A program made the translations under genes and the position numbers. From the NCBI GenBank assembly GCA_947628615.1, contig CANRAO010000001.1:186001-250000 (forward strand): a DNA stretch of 64,000 bases, in the 5' to 3' direction. The notes below the pieces were generated by a model that worked only from the letters and a program-made list of their open reading frames with translations, searched no databases and was not told the DNA's origin. The stretch comes from an uncultured Clostridia bacterium (GTDB lineage Bacteria > Bacillota > Clostridia > Oscillospirales > Ruminococcaceae). Positions 50,710 to 59,133 of this stretch are shown here, one piece after another (position 1 is the first letter of the stretch; every line of letters starts with the position of its first letter).

Positions 50710-52548
50710 ATGTGTGGAATAGCAGGCTCTGTGAACTGCAATGATGTTTTTGAAAAAGATATAAGGTATCTGTATGATATTAAAAATGTTCTCAAGAGGA
50801 GAGGACCCGATCAGGACGGAGTTTACATAAATAACGATGTTGCGCTTGTACATACACGGTTGGCTGTAATAGATGTTATGAAGGGAATACAGCCGATGAT
50901 TACAAAGGAATACGGCGAGGATTACATAATAGTTTATAACGGTGAGATCTACAACACAGATGAAGTAAGAAACGAGCTTAAATACAAAGGACACAGATTT
51001 AACGGACATTCGGATACTGAAGTTGTTCTGAAGGCATTTATAGAATGGGGAGAGGAGAGCGTAAAAAAGTTCAACGGCATTTTTGCCTATGCTATCTGGA
51101 ATGAAAATGACAACAGCTTATTTATGGCTCGTGACAGAATGGGTGTTAAGCCTTTATTTTATTCGCAAAAGGGTGACCGGCTCATTTTTTCAAGTGAGAT
51201 CAAAGGTATGCTGGCTCATCCGCTTATCAAACCGCATGTTGATCTTACTTCAATTGCAGAAATTATGCTTATAGGTCCGGGACGGACAATGGGCTATGGG
51301 GTATACAAGGATATAAGTGAGCTTCTTCCGGGATATTGTGCGACCTTTAAGGACGGACGGCTTAAAATTCAGAAATACTGGGAGCTTGAGGATAAGGAGT
51401 GTAACGATACCTTTGAGGAGTGCTTGGAAAAAGTTACATACTTAGTTACCGATTCAATAAAACGTCAGATAGTATCTGATGTCCCTCTGGGAACATTTTT
51501 ATCGGGAGGTCTTGATTCAAGTGCGATATCAGCTATAACCAACAGAGAATATAAAAAGCAGAACCGTCAGCTTGATACATTTTCAGTTGAATATGTCGAT
51601 AATGAAAAGTATTTTAAGGTAAATAAGTTTCAGCCGAACAGCGATAACATCTATGTAGACAAAATGGCAGAGTTTTTAGGCAGCAATCATCACTACATAA
51701 AGGTAGACACTCCTGAACTCGTCAAGGCACTTTTTATGTCGGTCGACGCAAGGGATCTGCCGGGAATGGCTGACGTTGACGCTTCAATGCTTTTGTTCTG
51801 CAGAGAGGTGAAAAACACCTGCAAGGTCGCTCTTTCAGGTGAGTGCGCCGACGAAATTTTCGGCGGTTATCCGTGGTATCGGGATAAGGAAATTCGTATG
51901 ACTGACGGCTTTCCGTGGTCGCAGTCGACAGCATATCGATGCAGTCTGCTAAGAGATGAATTCAAATCATCAATCAATGCGCAGCAGTATGTTTATGAAA
52001 AGTATCTCGACACCATAGGCAAGGTGAATGTGCCTGATAACTTTGATAAAACTGAAAAGCGTATGCGTGAAATGTTCAGGCTTAATGTTGACTGGTTTAT
52101 GCAAAATCTGTTGGAGCGAAAGGACAGAATGAGTATGTACAGCGGACTTGAAGTGAGAGTTCCGTTTTGTGATTACCGTATCGCCGAGTATTTATATTCT
52201 GTTCCGTGGAAGTATAAGGATTATGAGGGCAGGGAAAAGGGACTTCTGAGAAAGGCACTTGAGGTTGATAATTGTCTGCCTGAGGAGATTTTGTGGAGAA
52301 AGAAAAGTCCATATCCAAAAACGCACAATCCGAATTATCTTTCTGCTGTTACAAAGCTTATGGAGGAGGTAATAGAGGATTCTTCTTCTCCGATACTTCA
52401 CATAGTAAAAAAATCCGAGCTTGAAAAGCTGCTTGACCGTGAGGAGGAAATATACTGGTACGGACAGCTTATGGCAAAGCCTCAGACGATAGCATATCTG
52501 CTTCAGATAAATTATTGGCTTGACAAGTATAATATTTGTATGGTTTAA
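50710..52548 (+). CDS. asnB: Asparagine synthase (glutamine-hydrolysing)
   Basis: Cytosolic enzyme converting aspartate and glutamine to asparagine with ATP. The 612-residue length is normal. The Ntn amidotransferase domain starts MCGIAGSVN, with Cys2 as nucleophile, fixing the start at ATG 50710 after GAGGTG. Further blocks are YNGEIYN, FNGHSDTEVVL, MGVKPLFY, the pyrophosphatase loop LSGGLDSSAIS (about residue 263), GECADEIFGGYPWY and RMSMYSGLEVRVPFCD. It stands alone between terminators. AsnB-like amidotransferases acting on wall precursors are a less likely alternative. Confidence 0.94.
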   Translation: MCGIAGSVNCNDVFEKDIRYLYDIKNVLKRRGPDQDGVYINNDVALVHTRLAVIDVMKGIQPMITKEYGEDYIIVYNGEIYNTDEVRNELKYKGHRFNGHSDTEVVLKAFIEWGEESVKKFNGIFAYAIWNENDNSLFMARDRMGVKPLFYSQKGDRLIFSSEIKGMLAHPLIKPHVDLTSIAEIMLIGPGRTMGYGVYKDISELLPGYCATFKDGRLKIQKYWELEDKECNDTFEECLEKVTYLVTDSIKRQIVSDVPLGTFLSGGLDSSAISAITNREYKKQNRQLDTFSVEYVDNEKYFKVNKFQPNSDNIYVDKMAEFLGSNHHYIKVDTPELVKALFMSVDARDLPGMADVDASMLLFCREVKNTCKVALSGECADEIFGGYPWYRDKEIRMTDGFPWSQSTAYRCSLLRDEFKSSINAQQYVYEKYLDTIGKVNVPDNFDKTEKRMREMFRLNVDWFMQNLLERKDRMSMYSGLEVRVPFCDYRIAEYLYSVPWKYKDYEGREKGLLRKALEVDNCLPEEILWRKKSPYPKTHNPNYLSAVTKLMEEVIEDSSSPILHIVKKSELEKLLDREEEIYWYGQLMAKPQTIAYLLQINYWLDKYNICMV

Positions 52549-52650
52549 ATATAATTTATTGATTTAATATTATTAAGAAATTTGACTTTAGGAAATAATA
52601 AGGTTATAATTTAATATATTAACAGATAACAAAACGAAAGGAAGATGAAT

Positions 52651-53448
52651 ATGTCAGATAAGCTGAAAAGAATACTTTGTATAATATTGTCGCTTGTTAT
52701 TATGCCGACTGCTTGTTTAATCGCTTTTGCAGAGGATACTGCTGCTGAACCTTCAAACAATGACGGCGAGCAGGTTTTTGAGCCTACAATCACTGTTTCT
52801 GAAAGTGAAATTACTGAAACAGTTACTACTCCGGAAATCACAACAACAACTACGACTGCAACCACCACGAAAACAACTACCACAACGACTGAGACTACTA
52901 CAAAGCGTACAAAAAAGACGAGAACAAAAAAGACTACCACATCTGCTGCTACGACCTATGAATACAGAGATACGAAAGCTGATAATAAAAACGCTGAGCG
53001 AGTGAACACAACGACAACCACAGTTAGAGATACGGATAAGGACGATGATAAAGAAACGGCTTCAGCGTCGATTGTAACTACTTCTTCTGACACGAAGCCG
53101 AGAGGAAGTATGTCGCTGTTCCAGTCGGTTTTGATGATGATAGTTATTGTGTTAGTTATTGCGATAATTGCAGTCGTTCTCTGGATGAGATATAAAAAGA
53201 AAAAGAATGATAACGGTTACGATGATTATGACGACTATGACGACTATGACGATTATCAAGGCGGAGGAAATGGCGGTCAGGGCTATGACGATGACGGATA
53301 CTATGACAATCAGAATTATAACGGTTATGGTAATCCAAGAAATCAGAACTTTCAGAATGAATATGACGATGAGCCTGAAATAATCTACGCAGAGGATTCA
53401 GAGGATTTTGATAATTACGATTCAAACGGTCCTCACAATTACAGATAG
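52651..53448 (+). CDS. Secreted Thr-rich membrane protein with Asp-Tyr tail
   Basis: A 265-residue protein with a signal peptide (to about AFAEDT, residue 28), a long Thr-rich extracellular region (ITTTTTTATTTKTTTTTTET) and basic clusters, one membrane helix (about residues 155-180, SVLMMIVIVLVIAIIAVVLW), and a cytoplasmic tail of repeated DDYDDYD followed by Gly/Asn/Tyr-rich sequence. No family is recognised. AAAGGAAG suits ATG 52651 over ATG 52645. The Thr-rich part could carry glycans; that is inference. Confidence 0.75.
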   Translation: MSDKLKRILCIILSLVIMPTACLIAFAEDTAAEPSNNDGEQVFEPTITVSESEITETVTTPEITTTTTTATTTKTTTTTTETTTKRTKKTRTKKTTTSAATTYEYRDTKADNKNAERVNTTTTTVRDTDKDDDKETASASIVTTSSDTKPRGSMSLFQSVLMMIVIVLVIAIIAVVLWMRYKKKKNDNGYDDYDDYDDYDDYQGGGNGGQGYDDDGYYDNQNYNGYGNPRNQNFQNEYDDEPEIIYAEDSEDFDNYDSNGPHNYR

Positions 53449-53457
53449 AGATAAAAT

Positions 53458-53492
53458 TAAGCTCCCGATTAAATATCGGGAGCTTTTGTTTT
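53458..53492. terminator. Bidirectional terminator
   Basis: Arms AGCTCCCGAT/ATCGGGAGCT with a TAAAT loop between convergent genes; T-run on the right. Confidence 0.88.
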
Positions 53493-53516
53493 TTTATATA
53501 TTAATTTAAGTGCAGT

Positions 53517-54266
53517 TTATTCGTAGTCTACTACGTTTACCCACTTCATTAAGAAGTCCTTTTCCTCAGGGTTGCCTTTTACCGACTGCGAAGCCGCTAC
53601 AATCGGCATCCATTTCTGAACATACTGCTTTGCCGTGTCGCTCTTTTCACAGAAGAGATTAAGATACTTCTCTCCAAGCTTCTTCTTACCGTGAAGCATA
53701 AACAGAAGATATGTTCTTGCAGCATCGGCAGAAGCGTTACCCTGTGTAGCGTGAGCCCAGTCGATCACATAAGCCTCGCCGCTTTCTGTTATGATAACGT
53801 TTGAAGGGTTGAAATCTCCGTGACATACCTTGTGATGCTTTGGCATTCCTGCTAAGCGGGTGTGAAGCTCATATCTTGTTGTAGCGTCTAAATCTGTCTG
53901 GGAGATCTTGCCCTGCATTTTGTCTTGCAGCTTGTTTAAAAGCGGGCATTGCTTGCTTTGGATCTTCAGCTGAACGTCAACAAAACGCTCTAAATATTCG
54001 TCGGTTTTTTCGGGTTCTTCTTCTATCAGCTTTGCTATTGTTTTACCCTCGATAAACTGGCTTGTTATTGCCCATTTTCCGTCTATTTTTGATACCTCGA
54101 GAATGGAAGGTATGTTAAGTCCTGTTTCTTCAACTCTTGCCTGATTGAGAGCTTCGTTGAGAATGTCAGACTTTTTGAAATCTTCATTGAATACCTTAAT
54201 AGCTTTATCGCCGTCTTTATATATGGTCTTTTTGCTTCTTTCAGCTACAACTTCTTTGAAATCCAT
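53517..54266 (-). CDS. TIGR02172-like kinase-fold phosphotransferase
   Basis: A 249-residue protein of the aminoglycoside/choline kinase fold, resembling the TIGR02172 group of uncharacterised anaerobe kinases. It shows the ATP-site lysine in DGDKAIKVFNEDF, the catalytic loop VCHGDFNPSNVII (Asp, about residue 151) and the metal motif AYVIDWAHATQG. GGAGG precedes ATG 54264-54266. Substrate is unknown; antibiotic resistance should not be assumed. It is transcribed alone, downstream of the rex-adhE unit on the same strand. Confidence 0.82.
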   Translation of the reverse strand: MDFKEVVAERSKKTIYKDGDKAIKVFNEDFKKSDILNEALNQARVEETGLNIPSILEVSKIDGKWAITSQFIEGKTIAKLIEEEPEKTDEYLERFVDVQLKIQSKQCPLLNKLQDKMQGKISQTDLDATTRYELHTRLAGMPKHHKVCHGDFNPSNVIITESGEAYVIDWAHATQGNASADAARTYLLFMLHGKKKLGEKYLNLFCEKSDTAKQYVQKWMPIVAASQSVKGNPEEKDFLMKWVNVVDYE

Positions 54267-54411
54267 AATCAATATCCTCCAATTAATTTATTTGCAAACT
54301 ATTAAATATCTTTACCTTTAAATAATACCAAAATTATGTTCTAAATGCAAGTATTATCAATTGCCGGCAGTAAAACGTAATAGAAAGAAAATCAATATGC
54401 TTTTCTTTCTT

Positions 54412-57057
54412 CTAGCGTTTTTCTATCAGCTTTTCGCCATAGTATGCCTTTAGATACATTTCCTTGATCTCACTCATAAGCGGGTATCTCGGGTTAGCAC
54501 CTGTACATTGGTCGTCGAAAGCGTCTTCAGTCATTTGGTCTATCGTTGCCATAAAGTCCTCTTCGGAAATTCCGTAATCCTTTATTGACTTCTTGATACC
54601 AACCGTTTCTTTAAGCTCGTCGATAGCGTCTATAAACAGCTCAAGAGTTTCTTTGTCGTCCTTGCCCTTTATACCTAAGAAGTTTGCACATTCGCAGTAT
54701 CTTTCAAGGGTATGAGGATATTGATATTGTGAAAATGTTCCCATCTTTCTGGGCGACGGGTTTGCATTAAATCTCATAACATTGTCTATTAAAAGTGCGT
54801 TGGCAACGCCGTGAGGCAGGTGATGATAAGCGCCTAGTTTGTGAGCCATTGAGTGGCAAACGCCTAAGAATGCATTTGCAAATGCCATGCCTGCAAGTGT
54901 TGAAGCAGTAGCCATCTTTTCTCTTGCAAAAGGATCGTTAGCACCGTTTTCATATGCAGACGGCAGATATGTGAAAATGTTTTTAAGAGCTTTTAAGGCT
55001 AAACCGTCTGTGTAATCTGTTGCCATAACAGATGCGTATGCTTCTAAAGCGTGGGTGACTGCGTCGATACCTGAAGCTGCTGTAAGTCCCTTTGGCTGAT
55101 TCATCATCATATCGGCGTCTACGATTGCCATATTCGGCATCAGCTCGTAGTCGGCAAGAGGATATTTTATTCCGGTTTTTTCGTCTGTGATAACTGCAAA
55201 AGGCGTTACCTCTGAGCCTGTACCCGATGAAGTAGGAACAGCGATAAAGTATGCCTTTTCGCCCATTTTTGGGAATGTGTAAACTCTCTTTCTTATGTCA
55301 ATGAATCTCATTGCCATATCCATAAAGTCAGCTTCAGGATGCTCGTAAAGCACCCACATGATCTTAGCGGCGTCCATTGCCGAACCTCCGCCGACTGCGA
55401 TAATAACATCAGGTGCGAAGGCAGTCATCTGCTTTGTACCCTCTATTGCACAGGCAAGCGTCGGGTCGGGAGCAACGTCGAAGAACGTTGCGTGCTTGAT
55501 TCCCATTTCGTCTAATTGGTCTGTTACACACTTTGTGTATCCGTTTTCATATAAAAATTGGTCGGTAACTATAAAGCACTTCTTTTTATTCATTACTGTT
55601 TTCAGCTCTTTAAGTGCAACAGGCAGACAGCCCTTTTTAAAGTAAACCTTTTCAGGTGCTCTGAACCAAAGCATATTCTCTCTCCTTTCGGCAACGGTCT
55701 TGATGTTTAACAAATGCTTAACTCCGACATTCTCAGAAACTGAATTTCCTCCCCATGAACCGCAGCCAAGCGTAAGGGACGGTGAAAGCATAAAGTTATA
55801 AAGGTCGCCGATACCGCCGTGTGACGACGGAGTGTTTACAAGAATACGGCAGGTTTTCATCATATTTGCAAACTTGTCGATTTTTTCTTTTTCGGTTACA
55901 GGATTTACATAAAGCGAAGCGGTGTGTCCGTAGCCGCCGTCTTTAATCAAGTGGTCAGCTTTGTTTAAAGCGTCGTCGAAGCTCCTTGACTTATACATAC
56001 CCAGAACAGGAGAAAGCTTTTCATGAGCGAAAGGCTCGTCTAGAGAAACTGAAGTAACCTCTCCGATAAGAATTTTTGTCTTTTCAGGAACGTCTATTCC
56101 CGCAAGCTTAGCGATGTCGTATGCCGACTGACCTGCAATTTTTGAGTTTAGAGAACCGTTGATGATCATCGTTTCACCGAGCTTTTTGGTCTCAGCTCTG
56201 TTTAGAATGTAACAGCCTCTTTCTTTAAACTCTTTCTTGACGTCAAGGTAAATGTCCTTGTCAACAATAACAGATTGCTCAGATGCACATATAACGCCGT
56301 TATCAAACGTCTTTGAGTGAATAATTGAGTTTACAGCCATTTTAATATCAGCCGATTTGTCAATAACAGCAGGTACATTTCCTGCGCCGACGCCAAGAGC
56401 AGGCTTTCCGCTTGAATAAGCAGCGTGAACCATACCCGGTCCGCCCGTTGCGAGAATAATATCAGCCTCGCTCATTACCATATTTGTAAGCTCAAGGGAC
56501 GGAACGTCTATCCAAGCGATAATTCCCTCAGGTGCGCCTGCTTTAACAGCGGCTTCCAGAACGATTTTTGCAGCTTCGATCGTGCAGTTCTTAGCTCTCG
56601 GGTGAGGGGAGATAATAATTGCGTTTCTTGTCTTTAAGCAGATTAGGGTCTTGAATATTGCGGTCGACGTCGGATTGGTAGTAGGGATTACCGCTGCGAC
56701 TACACCTATAGGCTCCGCTACTTTTATAGTTCCGAACGCTTCGTCTCTTTCAATTATGTCGCAGGTTTTTGTATCTTTATATGCGTTGTAGATGTATTCA
56801 GCCGCATAGTTGTTTTTTATTACCTTGTCTTCAACTATGCCCATACCTGTTTCTTCAACAGCCATTTTTGCAAGAGGTATTCTCTGCTTGTTAGCAGCAA
56901 TTGCCGCCGCTTTGAAAATCTCATCGACCTTTTCCTGCGAAAATGAAGCGAACTCTTCCTGAGCCTTTCTCAGCTGTTTAAGTCTTGCGTCTAAAGATTC
57001 AACACTGTCAACAAGTATTGTTTTAGTCTCGCACGATGTTTCCTTTTTGTTACTCAT
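54412..57057 (-). CDS. adhE: Bifunctional acetaldehyde-CoA/alcohol dehydrogenase
   Basis: Converts acetyl-CoA to ethanol in two NADH-dependent steps, the main electron sink of ethanol fermentation; such proteins form filaments (spirosomes). The 881-residue protein carries an N-terminal aldehyde dehydrogenase domain with catalytic Cys in GVICASEQ and GGPGMVHAAYSSGKPALGVG, then a C-terminal iron alcohol dehydrogenase domain with GGGSAMDAAK, SGTGSEVTPFAVI, GIDAVTHALEAY and HSMAHKLGAYHHLPHG (iron ligands). An AGGAGAG site precedes the ATG. It lies 44 bases downstream of rex in one operon, so Rex senses the NADH that AdhE consumes. Confidence 0.97.
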   Translation of the reverse strand: MSNKKETSCETKTILVDSVESLDARLKQLRKAQEEFASFSQEKVDEIFKAAAIAANKQRIPLAKMAVEETGMGIVEDKVIKNNYAAEYIYNAYKDTKTCDIIERDEAFGTIKVAEPIGVVAAVIPTTNPTSTAIFKTLICLKTRNAIIISPHPRAKNCTIEAAKIVLEAAVKAGAPEGIIAWIDVPSLELTNMVMSEADIILATGGPGMVHAAYSSGKPALGVGAGNVPAVIDKSADIKMAVNSIIHSKTFDNGVICASEQSVIVDKDIYLDVKKEFKERGCYILNRAETKKLGETMIINGSLNSKIAGQSAYDIAKLAGIDVPEKTKILIGEVTSVSLDEPFAHEKLSPVLGMYKSRSFDDALNKADHLIKDGGYGHTASLYVNPVTEKEKIDKFANMMKTCRILVNTPSSHGGIGDLYNFMLSPSLTLGCGSWGGNSVSENVGVKHLLNIKTVAERRENMLWFRAPEKVYFKKGCLPVALKELKTVMNKKKCFIVTDQFLYENGYTKCVTDQLDEMGIKHATFFDVAPDPTLACAIEGTKQMTAFAPDVIIAVGGGSAMDAAKIMWVLYEHPEADFMDMAMRFIDIRKRVYTFPKMGEKAYFIAVPTSSGTGSEVTPFAVITDEKTGIKYPLADYELMPNMAIVDADMMMNQPKGLTAASGIDAVTHALEAYASVMATDYTDGLALKALKNIFTYLPSAYENGANDPFAREKMATASTLAGMAFANAFLGVCHSMAHKLGAYHHLPHGVANALLIDNVMRFNANPSPRKMGTFSQYQYPHTLERYCECANFLGIKGKDDKETLELFIDAIDELKETVGIKKSIKDYGISEEDFMATIDQMTEDAFDDQCTGANPRYPLMSEIKEMYLKAYYGEKLIEKR

Positions 57058-57101
57058 TAAAAAATCTCTCCTATCATGATATAAAAATATAATTTATATT
57101 A

Positions 57102-57743
57102 TCAGTCAGCATTTTTACTGATGGATTTTGACAAAATAGCTAGTGACGCCGCAAGATTTTCATTTTTAACTATAATGCTTTCGGGTACTTTTAAATGTAC
57201 CTGAGCAAAGTTCCATATAGCCAGAATACCTGCCTTGACCATAATATCGCAAACCTCTTGGGCATACTCGTCGGGAACGGTTATTATCCCTATGTGAACA
57301 TTGAGCTTTGTGCAAATTTCAATTATACGGCTGTTTGAATAAATCTTTTTTCCGTGAACCTCTGTTCCTATCAAATCATTGTTAGTGTCAAAGCCTGCAA
57401 TTACGTTGAGCCCATGACTTTTAAAACCCTTAAATGACATCAATGCACTGCCAAGATGCCCGACCCCTACTACAATAGCGTCTTTAACATTATCATAGCC
57501 TAAATACTTTTCTATATCCATTATCAGCTTGCTCAGCAAATAGCCTGTTCTGGGCTTTCCGCCGCTTTCACTTACTGACGCTAAATCCTTTCTGACCTGT
57601 ACCTCGTTCAGATTCAAGCCTTTGGCTACTACAGGTGCTGAAATGTTGATAACACCTTCATCTGCCTTGCCTTTTAAATAGGTCAAATAGTCGGGAAGTC
57701 TTTTGACAGTTTGCTTTGGCACCGCTTTTTCAGACTCTGACAT
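57102..57743 (-). CDS. rex: Redox-sensing transcriptional repressor Rex
   Basis: NAD(H)-responsive DNA-binding protein. The 213-residue protein has an N-terminal winged helix (RLPDYLTYLKGKADEG ... NEVQVRKDLASVSESGGKPR) and a Rossmann domain with the NADH loop VVGVGHLGSALMS and FDTNNDLIGTEVHGKKI. High NADH releases it from its operator. AGGTGA precedes the ATG. A consensus Rex operator lies upstream of its own promoter, and adhE follows in the same operon, so the pair should be autoregulated. Confidence 0.96.
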   Translation of the reverse strand: MSESEKAVPKQTVKRLPDYLTYLKGKADEGVINISAPVVAKGLNLNEVQVRKDLASVSESGGKPRTGYLLSKLIMDIEKYLGYDNVKDAIVVGVGHLGSALMSFKGFKSHGLNVIAGFDTNNDLIGTEVHGKKIYSNSRIIEICTKLNVHIGIITVPDEYAQEVCDIMVKAGILAIWNFAQVHLKVPESIIVKNENLAASLAILSKSISKNAD

Positions 57744-57794
57744 ATTTTCACCTCACAAGTCCGAAATCTTAATCGGTATTAATTTATCGATATA

Positions 57795-57823
57795 ATTATA
57801 ATATTACATAAGTGCATTGTCAA
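57795..57823 (-). promoter_or_regulatory. Promoter of rex-adhE
   Basis: Minus strand TTGACA (complement of 57818-57823), 17 bases, TATAAT (complement of 57795-57800). Confidence 0.88.
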
Positions 57824-57831
57824 TGATAATA

Positions 57832-57849
57832 TTGTTAATTATTTAACAT
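57832..57849. promoter_or_regulatory. Rex operator upstream of rex-adhE
   Basis: TTGTTAATTATTTAACAT fits TTGTTAAnnnnTTAACAA with one mismatch. It is 8 bases upstream of the -35 box, the same position as the site near pckG. Confidence 0.85.
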
Positions 57850-57982
57850 TCTACCTTTTGACTAAAATTAACCATAAATGCGTATTCTTTTTGAATAGTT
57901 TAACACGCCTTTTATTAAGAAATGTTATACATTCTATATTATGAAATAAATCAGAAAATTTTATTTGTTTTATAATAAAAAT

Positions 57983-58012
57983 AAACCGTCCAGGTATTAT
58001 CCTGAACGGTTT
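57983..58012 (-). terminator. Intrinsic terminator after CBM-like gene
   Basis: Arms AAACCGTCCAGG/CCTGAACGGTTT (one mismatch), followed on the minus strand by ATTTTTATT. Confidence 0.85.
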
Positions 58013-58024
58013 CAAATAATTAAA

Positions 58025-59032
58025 TTATTTTGCTTTTTTGCTTACAACCTTTGACCACGGACCGTAATTCTTTTTACCATTTGCGGTATTGAAAGCTTTT
58101 ACTTTAATAAAATACTTTTTCTTTGATTTAAGATTTTTTAAAGTAGCCTTGTTTTTCTTTACTGTAGCTGTTTTCTTACCTTTGGTAAATTTGTTGTTAG
58201 CAGCATATACTACCTTATAGCCTTTTGCTCCGCTGACTTTTTTCCAACTTACATTAAGTTTCTTTTTCTTTGCTTTCACCCTTACATTTTTAACTTTTGC
58301 AGGCTTAGCGACAGTTGTTTTTGTTGCCTTTGGAGCTACAGGTATTACCTTTGATGTGGGTGCTGTTGTAGTTATATTGCTTGTTGATGCATTCGACGAT
58401 GTAATCTTTGATGATGATTCGCTTGATGATTCAGATGACGACTCACTTGACGATTCGCTTGATGATTCGCTTGATGACTCGCTAGAAGAATTTGATGTAT
58501 CATCATTGTTATCAATTAATTCATCTGAAGGATCTGTTAAGTAAACGCCGACAAGAGAACAGGTAACACCGTTATCAGCAGCATAATATACAGCTGAATT
58601 ATCAGCAGTTTTAAATGCTGCCGCAAGGAACAAAACTACCTCAGCATTAACAGATGAGGTGCCCTTCCATGGGATAACATAAACTCCGTCTTTGTCGATT
58701 TGTACTAATGGATTTCCGTTTTCGTCCGGATTCCAACCTGTCCAGTCAGCTCCGTTTGAAAAAATCATGTAGGCTGCAATCGGTGTTGTTATACCTTTAA
58801 CATCAATTGCAATATAAAGTTCATTTTTCTGATATAACTCAGGTAATTTAGTTTGATTTCCCCAATCCTGAATTAGCTTGAACTGATCGCCTTCAAGTGT
58901 ACCTGATGTTCCGTACCAACCGTTTGATGGTTCGATAGTTTCAGCAGCAGATGAAGTGAAAGATGCAACAGCTACCGATGATAATGCCAAAATTGATGCC
59001 GTTAATCCTGATAAAATTTGTTTTAATTTCAT
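58025..59032 (-). CDS. Secreted CBM-like protein with Ser-rich linker and Fn3-like C-terminus
   Basis: A 335-residue secreted protein: signal peptide to about SAAET (residue ~32), a compact domain (about 33-172) with the aromatic motif DWTGWNPDENGNP and many beta-type stretches, a linker of repeated ESSS units, a Thr/Pro spacer and a lysine-rich Fn3-like module (KLNVSWKKVSGAKGYKVVY). The aromatic domain resembles the module before the WSGWNDN motif of the adjacent GH5 cellulase, so carbohydrate binding is likely but unproven. No catalytic motif is visible. RBS AGGAGG is upstream; terminators flank the gene. Confidence 0.78.
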   Translation of the reverse strand: MKLKQILSGLTASILALSSVAVASFTSSAAETIEPSNGWYGTSGTLEGDQFKLIQDWGNQTKLPELYQKNELYIAIDVKGITTPIAAYMIFSNGADWTGWNPDENGNPLVQIDKDGVYVIPWKGTSSVNAEVVLFLAAAFKTADNSAVYYAADNGVTCSLVGVYLTDPSDELIDNNDDTSNSSSESSSESSSESSSESSSESSSESSSKITSSNASTSNITTTAPTSKVIPVAPKATKTTVAKPAKVKNVRVKAKKKKLNVSWKKVSGAKGYKVVYAANNKFTKGKKTATVKKNKATLKNLKSKKKYFIKVKAFNTANGKKNYGPWSKVVSKKAK

Positions 59033-59051
59033 TCTTATTCCCTCCTAATAA

Positions 59052-59083
59052 AATAAGGTATATCATTTCTGACATACCTTATT
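59052..59083 (-). terminator. Intrinsic terminator after GH5 gene
   Basis: Arms AATAAGGTAT/ATACCTTATT; on the minus strand the stem runs into TTATTTTATT. Confidence 0.8.
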
Positions 59084-59133
59084 TTAGCACTTTGATTTTC
59101 TACTGTCAATAGTTTTTACAATTTTTTTTGAAA

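Noticed and set aside
53517..54266. Aminoglycoside resistance kinase
   Set aside because: Only the general kinase fold motifs are present; it fits an uncharacterised anaerobe kinase group better.
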